This document shows, in pieces, positions 19,358 to 27,096 of a DNA stretch of 64,000 nucleotides. The notes beneath the pieces are model-generated. The model searched no databases and had not been told where the DNA came from. It worked only from the letters and a program-made list of their open reading frames with translations. A program made the position numbers and the translations under genes. Each line of letters begins with the position of its first letter. The first letter of the stretch is position 1. Origin of the DNA: Streptomyces sp. 135 (GTDB taxonomy: Bacteria; Actinomycetota; Actinomycetes; Streptomycetales; Streptomycetaceae); the NCBI RefSeq assembly GCF_020026305.1, contig NZ_CP075691.1, forward strand, positions 186,001 through 250,000. Reading direction: 5' to 3'.

Positions 19358-20320
19358 ATGACAGCCGCGCAGCCGGGGCGCGTACCGCCCCCGCGCCGTC
19401 ACATCGAGCACCCCCGGGGCGGCCCGACCGTTCTACGGATCATCCTCGGAACGCAGCTGCGCCGGCTGCGGGAGGCCGCCGGCGTCACCCGGGAAGCGGC
19501 CGGGGACGCCATCCGGGGCTCGCACGCCAAGATCTGCCGTCTGGAACTCGGCCGGGTGGGCTGCAAGGAACGCGACGTGGCCGATCTACTGACGCTCTAC
19601 CAGGTGACGGACGAGGAGCGACGCGCGGAGTTCCTGGCGCTGGCCCGCGGGACCAGCACGCCCGGCTGGTGGCACCGGTACAACGACGTGCTGCCGGGCT
19701 GGTTCGAGACCCTCATCGGTCTGGAAGAGGCCGCCTCCGTCATCCGCACCTATGAGGTGCAGTTCATCCCGGGGCTCCTGCAGACGTCGCAGTACGCGCA
19801 CGCCGTGTGCCGCCTCGGCAACCCGCAGGCGTCCGGGGCGGAGATCGAGCGCCGGGTGGAACTGCGTCTGCGGCGGCAGGCCCTGCTCACCGCCCCGAAC
19901 CCGCCCCGGCTATGGGCGGTGCTCGACGAGGCGTGTCTGCGGCGACCGCTCGGCGGCGCCGAGGTGATGGCGGCCCAGCTGCGGCACCTGTGGGAGATGG
20001 CGCAGCTGCCCAACGTCACCGTGCAGATCGCCCCGTTCGATCTGGGCGGGCACGCGGCGGCGGGCGGGCCGATAACGATCCTGCGCTTCCTGGAGCCGGA
20101 CCTGCCCGACATCGTCTACCTCGAACAGCTGACCAGCTCGCTCTACCTGGACAAGCGCGACGACGTCGACCACTACCTCGCCGTCACCGACCAGCTCAGC
20201 GCTCAAGCCGCGTCTCCGCGCGCCTCCTTGGCCATGCTGGAGGAACTGATCGCAGGGACGGAGGGCGGGACGAAGCACGGGACGGAGAGGGCGACGCGGA
20301 AGGGGGCGGAGAAGGGCTGA
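19358..20320 (+). CDS. XRE-family regulator with DUF5753 (WhiJ/Scr1 type)
   Basis: A 320-aa cytoplasmic DNA-binding protein. The N-terminal helix-turn-helix reads LGTQLRRLREAAGVTREAAG, GSHAKICRLELGRVGC. The rest is the DUF5753 effector-like domain: TPGWWHRYNDVLPGWFETL, VQFIPGLLQTSQYA, RLWAVLDEACLRRPLGG, and YLEQLTSSLYLDKRDDVDHY. Members of this family work with DUF397 proteins, here immediately upstream. The C-terminus ends in a low-complexity charged tail (GTEGGTKHGTERATRKGAE). The targets are unknown. Confidence 0.9.
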   Translation: MTAAQPGRVPPPRRHIEHPRGGPTVLRIILGTQLRRLREAAGVTREAAGDAIRGSHAKICRLELGRVGCKERDVADLLTLYQVTDEERRAEFLALARGTSTPGWWHRYNDVLPGWFETLIGLEEAASVIRTYEVQFIPGLLQTSQYAHAVCRLGNPQASGAEIERRVELRLRRQALLTAPNPPRLWAVLDEACLRRPLGGAEVMAAQLRHLWEMAQLPNVTVQIAPFDLGGHAAAGGPITILRFLEPDLPDIVYLEQLTSSLYLDKRDDVDHYLAVTDQLSAQAASPRASLAMLEELIAGTEGGTKHGTERATRKGAEKG

Positions 20321-20332
20321 CCGGCTCGTCGT

Positions 20333-21148
20333 TCACCGCTTGCGGGCGACTCCGCCGTACTCGATCCACTCCATGGTGCGCTGCTTGGGCCCGAGATCCC
20401 CGTCCGGCTTCCAGGTCGACACCTCCACCAGGCCCGGTTCCAGGATCTCCAGGCCCTCCAGGAACGAGCCGAGTTCGGCGGCCGTACGGACCCGGCCCCA
20501 TTGGCCATGGGTGCTGACCCGCATGAACTCGGTCACGAAGTCACGGGTCTCCTGGTCCTCGCTGACCAGTTGGCACACGACCAGGAAACTGCCGGGGGCC
20601 AGGCGGTCCGCGACCCGCCTGATCAGACCGGCGGGATCGTCGGCGTCCGGAATGCAGTGCAGCACGGACACGAAGAGCGCGGCCACCGGTCGGCTGAAGT
20701 CGATCAGCCGCTCCACCTCGGGGTGGTTCATGATGCCGTCGGTGTCGCGCATGTCGGCCTGGATGACCGCGGTGTTCTGGTTCTCCTCCAGCAGCGCGCG
20801 GCCGTGAGCCAGCACGATGGGGTCGTTGTCGACGTAGACGACCCGCGAGTCCGGGTCGACCCGCTGGGCGACCTGGTGGACGTTGTCCTGCGTCGGCAGG
20901 CCTGAGCCGTGGTCGATGAACTGCCGGATGCCCTGTTCCTGCGCCAGCCAACGGACCACCCGCTGAAGGAAACGGCGGTTGTTGATGGCCAGCACCTGCG
21001 TACTGGGTACGACCTTGTTCAGTTCCTCGCACGCCGCACGGTCCACGGCGTAGTTGTCCTTGCCGCCGAGGTAGTAGTCGTACATCCGCGCCACACTCGG
21101 AATGCTGACGTCAACGGCGCTGGACTGCGGTCGCCCGTCCTGGCTCAT
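20333..21148 (-). CDS. SAM-dependent methyltransferase (DUF574 type)
   Basis: A 271-aa putative methyltransferase of the large actinobacterial DUF574 family. Motifs are PSVARMYDYYLGGKDNYAVD near the N-terminus, the SAM-binding region FIDHGSGLPTQDNVHQVAQ, VVYVDNDPIVLAHGRALL and VAALFVSVLHCIPD. The substrate of this family is unknown. The ATG at 21148 has GGGAGAG upstream. It is convergent with the XRE gene, the ends being 12 bp apart. Upstream, 21149-21372 holds no gene that I can see. Confidence 0.86.
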   Translation of the reverse strand: MSQDGRPQSSAVDVSIPSVARMYDYYLGGKDNYAVDRAACEELNKVVPSTQVLAINNRRFLQRVVRWLAQEQGIRQFIDHGSGLPTQDNVHQVAQRVDPDSRVVYVDNDPIVLAHGRALLEENQNTAVIQADMRDTDGIMNHPEVERLIDFSRPVAALFVSVLHCIPDADDPAGLIRRVADRLAPGSFLVVCQLVSEDQETRDFVTEFMRVSTHGQWGRVRTAAELGSFLEGLEILEPGLVEVSTWKPDGDLGPKQRTMEWIEYGGVARKR

Positions 21149-21372
21149 GTTCTGCTCTCCCGTCCCCCGGGCCCTTGGCGGGCCACCACGACCGGCCGTG
21201 CCGCCGGAGACGACCATGCCGATAGGAAGCCCAACATACCTACGTGCGGCCTCCGTTGCAGGCCCTCGGGGCCAACCGCCGTGCGCGAAGGGCGCACGAC
21301 ACCGGACTCGGCGGCCGCCCCGTCCCGAAGCCCACGCCCACGTCGCCGTGCGATGGCATACCGGCGTCTCGC

Positions 21373-22230
21373 TCAGCGGAAGTCCGCCGCGTGGTCCACC
21401 GCCCACTCCCGGAAGGAGCGGGCCGGGGTGCCGGTGATGCGCTCCACCTCATCGTTGACCGGCTCCGGATCGTCGAGCAACTGCGCCTGGGCCGGCAGCA
21501 CCGCCTCCACCAGCTCCGCCGGGTACCCTGCCGCCTTCATCTGCTCGACGGCCTCGTCCAGCGAGATCTCCTCGAACCGCACCGGCCGCCCGACCACCTC
21601 GCCGATCAGCGCCACCTGCCGTTCCTGCGTGATCAGTTCGGGGCCGGTGAGCAGCGGACGGGCGCCGAGCAGAGTATCGGTCGTCAGCGCCTTGACGGCT
21701 ACCGCGGCCATGTCCGCCTCGTGGATCAGCGGGCGGGCCAGCCCTGCCAGCGGCGCCCGGACCACACCGGTGGTGCGGACCTCCTCCGCCCAGCCGAGCG
21801 TATTGCTCGCGAACCCCGTCGGCCGCAGCGCCGTCCACTCCAGGCCCGAAGCCTCGATCAACCGCTCCAGCTCCGTATGGAACATGGTGATCGCCTCGCC
21901 CGGCTCCTCCCCCTCGGCCCCGGCACCGGCCCCGGCGGATGACAGGTACACCACCCGCCGGGCGCGCTTCCCGATCGCGTCGATCACGTCCGCCGCGCCC
22001 TCAGCGCTCAGGAACGGCCACACCAGGAAGACGGCAGCGACACCTTCCAGAGCCGTGTCCAGCGACGCGGGATCACCGAGATCACCTCGCACCGCCTGGA
22101 CACCCTCCGGGAAGTCCGCCTCCCCTCTCACCAGCGCCCGCACGGGCACGCCCCCCGCGTGCAGTTGCGCCACCACCGCGCCCCCGACCTTCCCCGTCGC
22201 GCCGGTCACCAGAATCTTGGCCTGTGTCAT
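21373..22230 (-). CDS. NmrA-like NAD(P)-binding protein
   Basis: A 285-aa Rossmann-fold protein. The N-terminal nucleotide motif is ILVTGATGKVGGAVVAQL. VRALVRGEADFPEGVQAVRG and VVYLSSAGAGAGAEGE follow the pattern of NmrA/HSCARG and quinone-reductase-like atypical SDRs. ERLIEASGLEWTALRPTGFA is also characteristic. Such proteins either sense the NADP/NADPH state or reduce quinones. The ATG at 22230 follows GAGGAG. No clear operon partner. Confidence 0.87.
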   Translation of the reverse strand: MTQAKILVTGATGKVGGAVVAQLHAGGVPVRALVRGEADFPEGVQAVRGDLGDPASLDTALEGVAAVFLVWPFLSAEGAADVIDAIGKRARRVVYLSSAGAGAGAEGEEPGEAITMFHTELERLIEASGLEWTALRPTGFASNTLGWAEEVRTTGVVRAPLAGLARPLIHEADMAAVAVKALTTDTLLGARPLLTGPELITQERQVALIGEVVGRPVRFEEISLDEAVEQMKAAGYPAELVEAVLPAQAQLLDDPEPVNDEVERITGTPARSFREWAVDHAADFR

Positions 22231-22317
22231 CGAAGTCTCCTCGTCTCGGTGTTCGATGACATGACTCTCGTACGTCAACCAAAGTTCAGGTCAAGCGCCC
22301 GTCGGCCGGCACCCGGT

Positions 22318-22791
22318 TTACAGCTGATAGAACACCCATCGGGACGCCGTCTCGATGGTGGGCCGGAAGACGACCTGGTTCCCGATGTCTCCGTCCGCGT
22401 GCAGATACTTGCCGCTCCAGTTGTGCTTGATGGACTTCGCAGTGCCGGACGTGGTCGTCCACTTCTGATAGCCGCCACCGTTGCAAGGGTACGAGTAGAC
22501 GTCCGCGCCGTTTCCGTCGAGGCAGTGACCTGATGCCGGGTTCCTGAAGATACCGCCGGAGATCGTCCACACCTGCTTCGCGCTGCGGTCACACCTGCCG
22601 AGGACGAGGTTTCCCTTGCCTGTCTGGGCATCCACCACCTGAAGGCAGGCGTTACTGCTGTTGCCGTTGATCACCTGGTAGTAGACCGGCGCCGCCTGCG
22701 CCGGGGTCGCGCCGCCGACCAGCAGCGTCGAGCCGAATGCGATCGCCGCGCCCGCACCGGCGAGTCGAGCGAGGTGTCCCTTGAGTTCCAT
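22318..22791 (-). CDS. Secreted ricin-type (RICIN/CBM13-like) lectin
   Basis: A 157-aa protein made of a signal peptide (ending PAQA) and one beta-trefoil domain. The repeats show ACLQVVDAQTGKGNLVLGRC with KQVWTI, HCLDGNGADVYSYPCNGG with YQKWTT, and SRWVFYQL at the end; QxW-type motifs are clear in the first two and weaker in the third. It has no catalytic domain, so it is a stand-alone carbohydrate-binding protein. The ATG at 22791 follows AGAGGGGA. The 245 bp between it and the ArsR-type gene holds nothing recognised. Confidence 0.87.
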   Translation of the reverse strand: MELKGHLARLAGAGAAIAFGSTLLVGGATPAQAAPVYYQVINGNSSNACLQVVDAQTGKGNLVLGRCDRSAKQVWTISGGIFRNPASGHCLDGNGADVYSYPCNGGGYQKWTTTSGTAKSIKHNWSGKYLHADGDIGNQVVFRPTIETASRWVFYQL

Positions 22792-23036
22792 GGTTGATCC
22801 CCTCTGGTTCGGATGATCGGCGCGCCGAATGAGGCGCCCGCCCGGTCGTTCAGGTGCCCTGTGTGATCCCTCGACCCCCGGGTGTGAGCCGGTGGCGGTT
22901 TCGTATCCTGCCCAGGCCTAGCACTGCGGCCCATCTCTTAAGTCAGGGCTTAAAGGGGGATGCGAGGGCCGCTCAGGGGTCTTCTTTCAGGGACGCCTGG
23001 CGGCTCTTTCCGGGCTGGTGCTCGCGCGGCCTCGGC

Positions 23037-24038
23037 TCATGGCTGGGTAGGCGTGCCGGTCTTCAGCAAGGCCAGGCCCAGAGGGGTGATGAGGTGCAGC
23101 ACCGACCCGCCGCGGCGGCTGGTGGTGATGAGGCCCGTGTTCCTCAGCACCGTCGCGTGCTGACTGGCCGCCGCGGCCGAGACGTTGAGGCGGCGTGCCA
23201 GCTCGGTCGTCGTGCAGCCCTCCGCTGTCACACGCAGCGCGGCAGCCCGGGTGCGGCCGAGCAGTGACTCCAGGTTCCGGCCGGCGGAGCCCGCCGGTTC
23301 GGCCAGGCCGCCACCGGTCAGCGGCCCGCGGAGGGCCGGGACGGTCAGCCGGGGCGGCTGGGCGGCGTCGAGCGGGTCCCACAGGAAGTTCACCGCGCGC
23401 GTCGAGAAGATCCTGGGCGTGATGATCAGTCCCCTCCCCTGGAGACGCACCTCGGTCCGGCGCGGGTAGGGAGCTTCGAGCACCGGCGGACGCCAGCGGA
23501 CCAGTGGTGCGCAGAGCGAGCGCAGCAGCAGGTCCATGCCGCCTTCAAGGATCAAGTTCGCGTAGCGGGTGGACAGTGCGGCCAGTTCGGACCGTGCGCT
23601 GTCCCAGTAGGGCGCCACAGTCAGCCGATGGCAGGCACGCACAGCCTCGGCGAGCTCCTTCCGCGCCTCGCTGTCCCCCTCGGACACCCGCCTGGCCCAC
23701 GGCAGGTGTCCGGGATGGAAGTCGAGCCCCTCGAATTCACGTCGCAGCCGTGCCGTGGGGACATGCAGGAGATTGTCCACGGCGTGCTCCACCGAGGGTG
23801 CCTCGCCCATCAGGGCCAGCAGGTCGAGCCCCGGGCCGCGGACGGGAAGCAGGGACGTCAGCGGGCGCGTGTCCGCTCCCATCCGGCCCGCGACCGCTGA
23901 CCACCACGAGCGGAAGTGAGGGTGGTCCCGGCCCCCTCTCAGCAGTTCCAGGCTGTAGTAGGTCTCCGCCGCGACCCCGATCGTGGCGGCCACACGTGTC
24001 CGCGCGAGGTCTTCCGAAGTGAAGTGAATGCGTAACAC
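23037..24038 (-). CDS. ArsR-type winged-helix regulator with long N-terminal domain
   Basis: A 333-aa cytoplasmic regulator. The N-terminus reads LRIHFTSEDLARTRVAATIG, and the body matches the Streptomyces family of large ArsR/DUF5937-like proteins. The winged helix is C-terminal: RTRAAALRVTAEGCTTTELA, RRLNVSAAAASQHATVLRNT, GLITTSRRGGSVLHLITPLG. The GTG start at 24038 follows AGGGAG; the longer frame to 24347 has no ribosome-binding site and reads across the promoter. No metal-binding Cys cluster is seen, so the signal is unknown. Divergent from the DUF4383 gene. Confidence 0.83.
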   Translation of the reverse strand: MLRIHFTSEDLARTRVAATIGVAAETYYSLELLRGGRDHPHFRSWWSAVAGRMGADTRPLTSLLPVRGPGLDLLALMGEAPSVEHAVDNLLHVPTARLRREFEGLDFHPGHLPWARRVSEGDSEARKELAEAVRACHRLTVAPYWDSARSELAALSTRYANLILEGGMDLLLRSLCAPLVRWRPPVLEAPYPRRTEVRLQGRGLIITPRIFSTRAVNFLWDPLDAAQPPRLTVPALRGPLTGGGLAEPAGSAGRNLESLLGRTRAAALRVTAEGCTTTELARRLNVSAAAASQHATVLRNTGLITTSRRGGSVLHLITPLGLALLKTGTPTQP

Positions 24039-24228
24039 CGACCCGCTCCCTGCCGCATTGGTGGTGCCCGTCTGCCCGGTCCACCAGCATGCCCGAGTTC
24101 GGTACCCCCATGGGTATCTCTCGCTCACCGCACGGCAGACGGACCGGGCCCCAGGTCGCCGTGCGGTCCGTTCGGTGGTGTGATGCCGGCGCGTTCGCCG
24201 AAGCGTCTGAAACAGGAAGGTCACCGTC

Positions 24229-24684
24229 ATGACAACGCGCTCACACGCCGCACGCGGTGCTCGTACCCCGGTCCAGCAGGCGGCCCTGCTCGTCTGAGCG
24301 GTGTTCCTGCTGGTCGGCGTACTGGGGTTCATCCCCGGCATCACCACGGACTACGACACCATGAAGTTCGCCTCCCACGACTCCGGTGCCAAGCTGCTGG
24401 GCATCTTCCAGACCTCCATCCTGCACAACCTGGTCCACCTGGCCTTTGGTGCCGCAGGCGTGGCCATGGCCCGGAGCGCCGCCGGGGCCCGGACGTTCCT
24501 GCTGGTGGGAGGCGCCGTCTACCTGGTGCTGTGGCTCTACGGCCTGATCATCGACCACCACAGCAGCGCCAACTTCGTACCGCTCAACAACGCCGACGAC
24601 TGGCTGCACTTCGTCCTCGGGCTCGGCATGATCGCACTCGGCGTACTGCTCACCCGCCGCGGCACCACCACCGCGGGAAGGTGA
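24229..24684 (+). pseudogene. DUF4383 membrane protein interrupted by an in-frame TGA
   Basis: From the ATG at 24229 the frame reads an N-terminus ending RTPVQQAALLV, then TGA at 24295-24297, and continues without shift as AVFLLVGVLGFIPGITTDYD to the end at 24684. DUF4383 proteins have a glycine at the stop position (LLVGAVFLLVGVLGF), so a GGA-to-TGA change explains it. Four membrane segments follow, with HNLVHLAFGAAGVAMA and NADDWLHFVLGLGMIALGVL. A GTG at 24301 could restart translation and yield 127 aa lacking the N-terminal tail, so some product is possible. A sequencing error cannot be excluded. Confidence 0.8.
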
Positions 24685-24721
24685 TGCGGGCGGCGGGCGA
24701 CAAGGGAAGGGATCGGCCGAG

Positions 24722-26287
24722 CTAGTCCCTGCGGTACTGCGCGGGTGACCCCTTGGTTCCCTCGTCCTCGTACGAACCGGCCTTGCCGCGGTCCACGTGG
24801 AACTTCGTCAGCGTGGTCACCGGAGAGTTCGGGTCGCGGCGGTCGCCGATGACGCGCATGTGGGTGGTGAAGCGCTCGGGCGTCACCTCGTACACGTCGT
24901 AGCCGTACCGGTTGCCCTCGAAGTACTTCAGGTGCGGGTTGGCCTTGCCCATGAGGGGCCCGTTGGCGGCGTTCCACTCGGGCGAGTAGGCGCCGGAGGT
25001 CACCGAGTGCGCGGTGAACTCCGTACCCACCAGCGGCGAGTCGGGCTGGTCGAAGTCGGTGCGGACGTCGTCGACGAACGCCGAGTGCCAGTCGCCGGTG
25101 ATGACGACCAGGTCCTCCAGGCCGCTCTTGTGCACATGTCCGAGGATCTCCCTGCGCTCGGCGAGGAAGCCGTCCCACTGGTCGGTGAACATGTACGAGC
25201 CGCCCGGCCTGCCCCGCAGCTGGCTCAGCATGATCGAGTTGGCCCACACGTGCCAGGAGTCCGGGGCGCGGTCGACGGTGCGCTTGAGCCAGGCCTTCTG
25301 CTCGGCGCCGAGGATGGTGCCGTCGGGCAGGTTCTGTGCGGAGCGGTACGACCGCAGGTCGAGGACGCTCAGTTCGAGCAGGTCGCCCCAGCGGCGTACC
25401 CGGTGGATCTCGGGGTCGGGCAGGGCCATGCCGCCGAAGGAGTCGCGGTGCGGCATGTGCTCGAACCACGCCTGGTAGGCGGCCGCGCGGCGGCGCATGA
25501 ACGACGCCCCTCCCCCGGTGCCGCTGTAGTCGTTGACGACCTCGTGGTCGTCCCAGGTCAGGAACCACGGATGGGCGGCGTGCGCCTCGCGCAGCGACTT
25601 GTCGCCCTTGTACAGGGCGTGCCGCTTGCGGTAGTCGGCGAGGGTGAGGATCTCCGGTCCGTCGTGGTCGCGTACGTGCTTCTCCGGTACGCCGCCGACC
25701 TGGCCGTGCTCGTAGATGTAGTCACCGAGGTGTACGACGAAGTCCACGTTCTCGCGGGCGATGCCGCGGTGCGCGGCGTAGAAGCCGTCGTGGAAGGCCT
25801 GGCAGTTGGCGGCGGCGAAGGTGACCTTGGAGACCCGGCCGCGCGGCGCGGTCTTCGTACGGCCGACGCGGCTGGTCCTGCCGAGCGCCTTGAACGCGTA
25901 CCAGTAGTGGCGGCCGGGCGTCAGACCGCTCACCGGCACGTGCACGCTGTGGCCGAGCGTCGCCGACGCCGGCGCGGTGCCCCGGGCGACCACGCTGCGC
26001 AGCCGGGCGTCCTTGGCGACCACCCACTCGACCTCGACGACCTCGGGCAGTCTCTGCTCGGCGGCGAGGGGTTCGGGCGCGAGTCTGGTCCACAGGAGCA
26101 CCGAGTGCGGCTGCGGATCGCCGGAGGCCACACCGAGTGTGAACGGCGCCTGGTCGTACTCGGCGCCCAGGCGCTCGGCGGCCTCGCGGGCCTGTGCGGG
26201 GGTGAGTCCGGCGGCCAGCGGCCAGGCGAGGTTCAGCGCGCCGGCCGCCGCGGCGGCCTTCAGCAGATCACGGCGGTTGACGGTCAT
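24722..26287 (-). CDS. phoD: PhoD-family alkaline phosphatase / phosphodiesterase, Tat-exported
   Basis: A 521-aa extracellular phosphatase. The Tat signal is NRRDLLKAAAAAGALNLA, cleaved near TPAQA. After an N-terminal Fn3-like domain (GVASGDPQPHSVLLWTRLAP) comes the metallophosphoesterase: FAAANCQAFHDGFYAAHR, VVHLGDYIYEHG, FLTWDDHEVVNDYSG, VVITGDWHSAFVDDV. These carry the Fe/Ca ligands of PhoD enzymes. The ATG at 26287 overlaps the stop of the upstream gene by 4 nt. PhoP control is usual for this family; only a weak half PHO-box-like motif was seen upstream of the operon. Confidence 0.92.
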   Translation of the reverse strand: MTVNRRDLLKAAAAAGALNLAWPLAAGLTPAQAREAAERLGAEYDQAPFTLGVASGDPQPHSVLLWTRLAPEPLAAEQRLPEVVEVEWVVAKDARLRSVVARGTAPASATLGHSVHVPVSGLTPGRHYWYAFKALGRTSRVGRTKTAPRGRVSKVTFAAANCQAFHDGFYAAHRGIARENVDFVVHLGDYIYEHGQVGGVPEKHVRDHDGPEILTLADYRKRHALYKGDKSLREAHAAHPWFLTWDDHEVVNDYSGTGGGASFMRRRAAAYQAWFEHMPHRDSFGGMALPDPEIHRVRRWGDLLELSVLDLRSYRSAQNLPDGTILGAEQKAWLKRTVDRAPDSWHVWANSIMLSQLRGRPGGSYMFTDQWDGFLAERREILGHVHKSGLEDLVVITGDWHSAFVDDVRTDFDQPDSPLVGTEFTAHSVTSGAYSPEWNAANGPLMGKANPHLKYFEGNRYGYDVYEVTPERFTTHMRVIGDRRDPNSPVTTLTKFHVDRGKAGSYEDEGTKGSPAQYRRD

Positions 26288-26862
26288 CGGTGGCCTCCGT
26301 CGGCGCTGAGGGTGAGGGAGAGGGCGTCCGCGTAGCCGTCGTTGGAGGTGCCGCCGCCGCTGCGGGTGAAGACGAGGAGGAGCCGCGCCGAGCGGGCGGT
26401 GGGCGGCACCGCGGCCTCGGCGGTGCGCTCCACCAGGCCCGTGCGGCCCTCGCGGTCGGCGGCGCCGACGGGGCCGAGCACGCTCAGGGCGACCGGCGTG
26501 CCCTTGGCGTCACGGAACTCCACGGAGAGCCGGGCGCCGTCCTCCTGCCGGGCGTAGCCCCCGAGCCAGGCGGACAGGGTGTAGCGCACGCGTCCCGCGT
26601 CGACGGCCCGGTGCCCGGTGCGGCCGGTCCTCGGCAGGGAGATGTCCTGGACCAGGGCGGTGCGGGCGCTGTTGCCGCCCGAGAAGAAGCGGCTGCCGCG
26701 CCGGGCCGGACCGGGGTCCGACGCGGTCGGGTAGCCACCGCTGAGGCCGTAGGCGATGAGCGCCGGGGCGCCCTGAGCGACCTGCCAGCCCCGGACCTTC
26801 GTGACGGGGTCGGCGGTGCCGCCCGCCCCGGTCTCCGCGTCGCCGTTGACGACCAGATTCAC
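26284..26862 (-). CDS. Beta-sandwich protein coupled to PhoD, unknown
   Basis: A 192-aa protein starting GTG at 26862 after AGGAGG. It opens with LVVNGDAETGAGG, a beginning seen in carbohydrate-binding or lectin-like beta-sandwich domains. TLSAWLGGYARQEDGARLSV and DGYADALSLTLS near the end support the same fold. There is no obvious signal peptide. It overlaps phoD by 4 nt and would be translated with it, so it may bind the cell surface or a substrate for PhoD. How it would leave the cell is unclear. Confidence 0.65.
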   Translation of the reverse strand: MNLVVNGDAETGAGGTADPVTKVRGWQVAQGAPALIAYGLSGGYPTASDPGPARRGSRFFSGGNSARTALVQDISLPRTGRTGHRAVDAGRVRYTLSAWLGGYARQEDGARLSVEFRDAKGTPVALSVLGPVGAADREGRTGLVERTAEAAVPPTARSARLLLVFTRSGGGTSNDGYADALSLTLSADGGHR

Positions 26863-27096
26863 GCACGCCTCCTGTGATCGTTGGGTTGAGCGCGGCCAGC
26901 CCACCAGCCGCGTGTGAACCAGGAGAAGCGTTTCGGCGAATTCTGTTACGTCCGCGCCCGCGCCGATGACGCGGCCCGTGATCCTGAACAAATCCCGGCG
27001 CCCTGACAACCTCCTCGGTCCCGCGCGCCTCCTTAAGGTCAACGGCCCTCGCTGACCGACCACCTGACCAGAGGGCCGGGAACAAGGAGGGGAACT

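Noticed and set aside
26911..26919. Possible PHO box (GTTCACACG on the minus strand) upstream of the PhoD operon
   Set aside because: Only one repeat unit resembles the consensus and the next 11 bp does not match; too weak to call.
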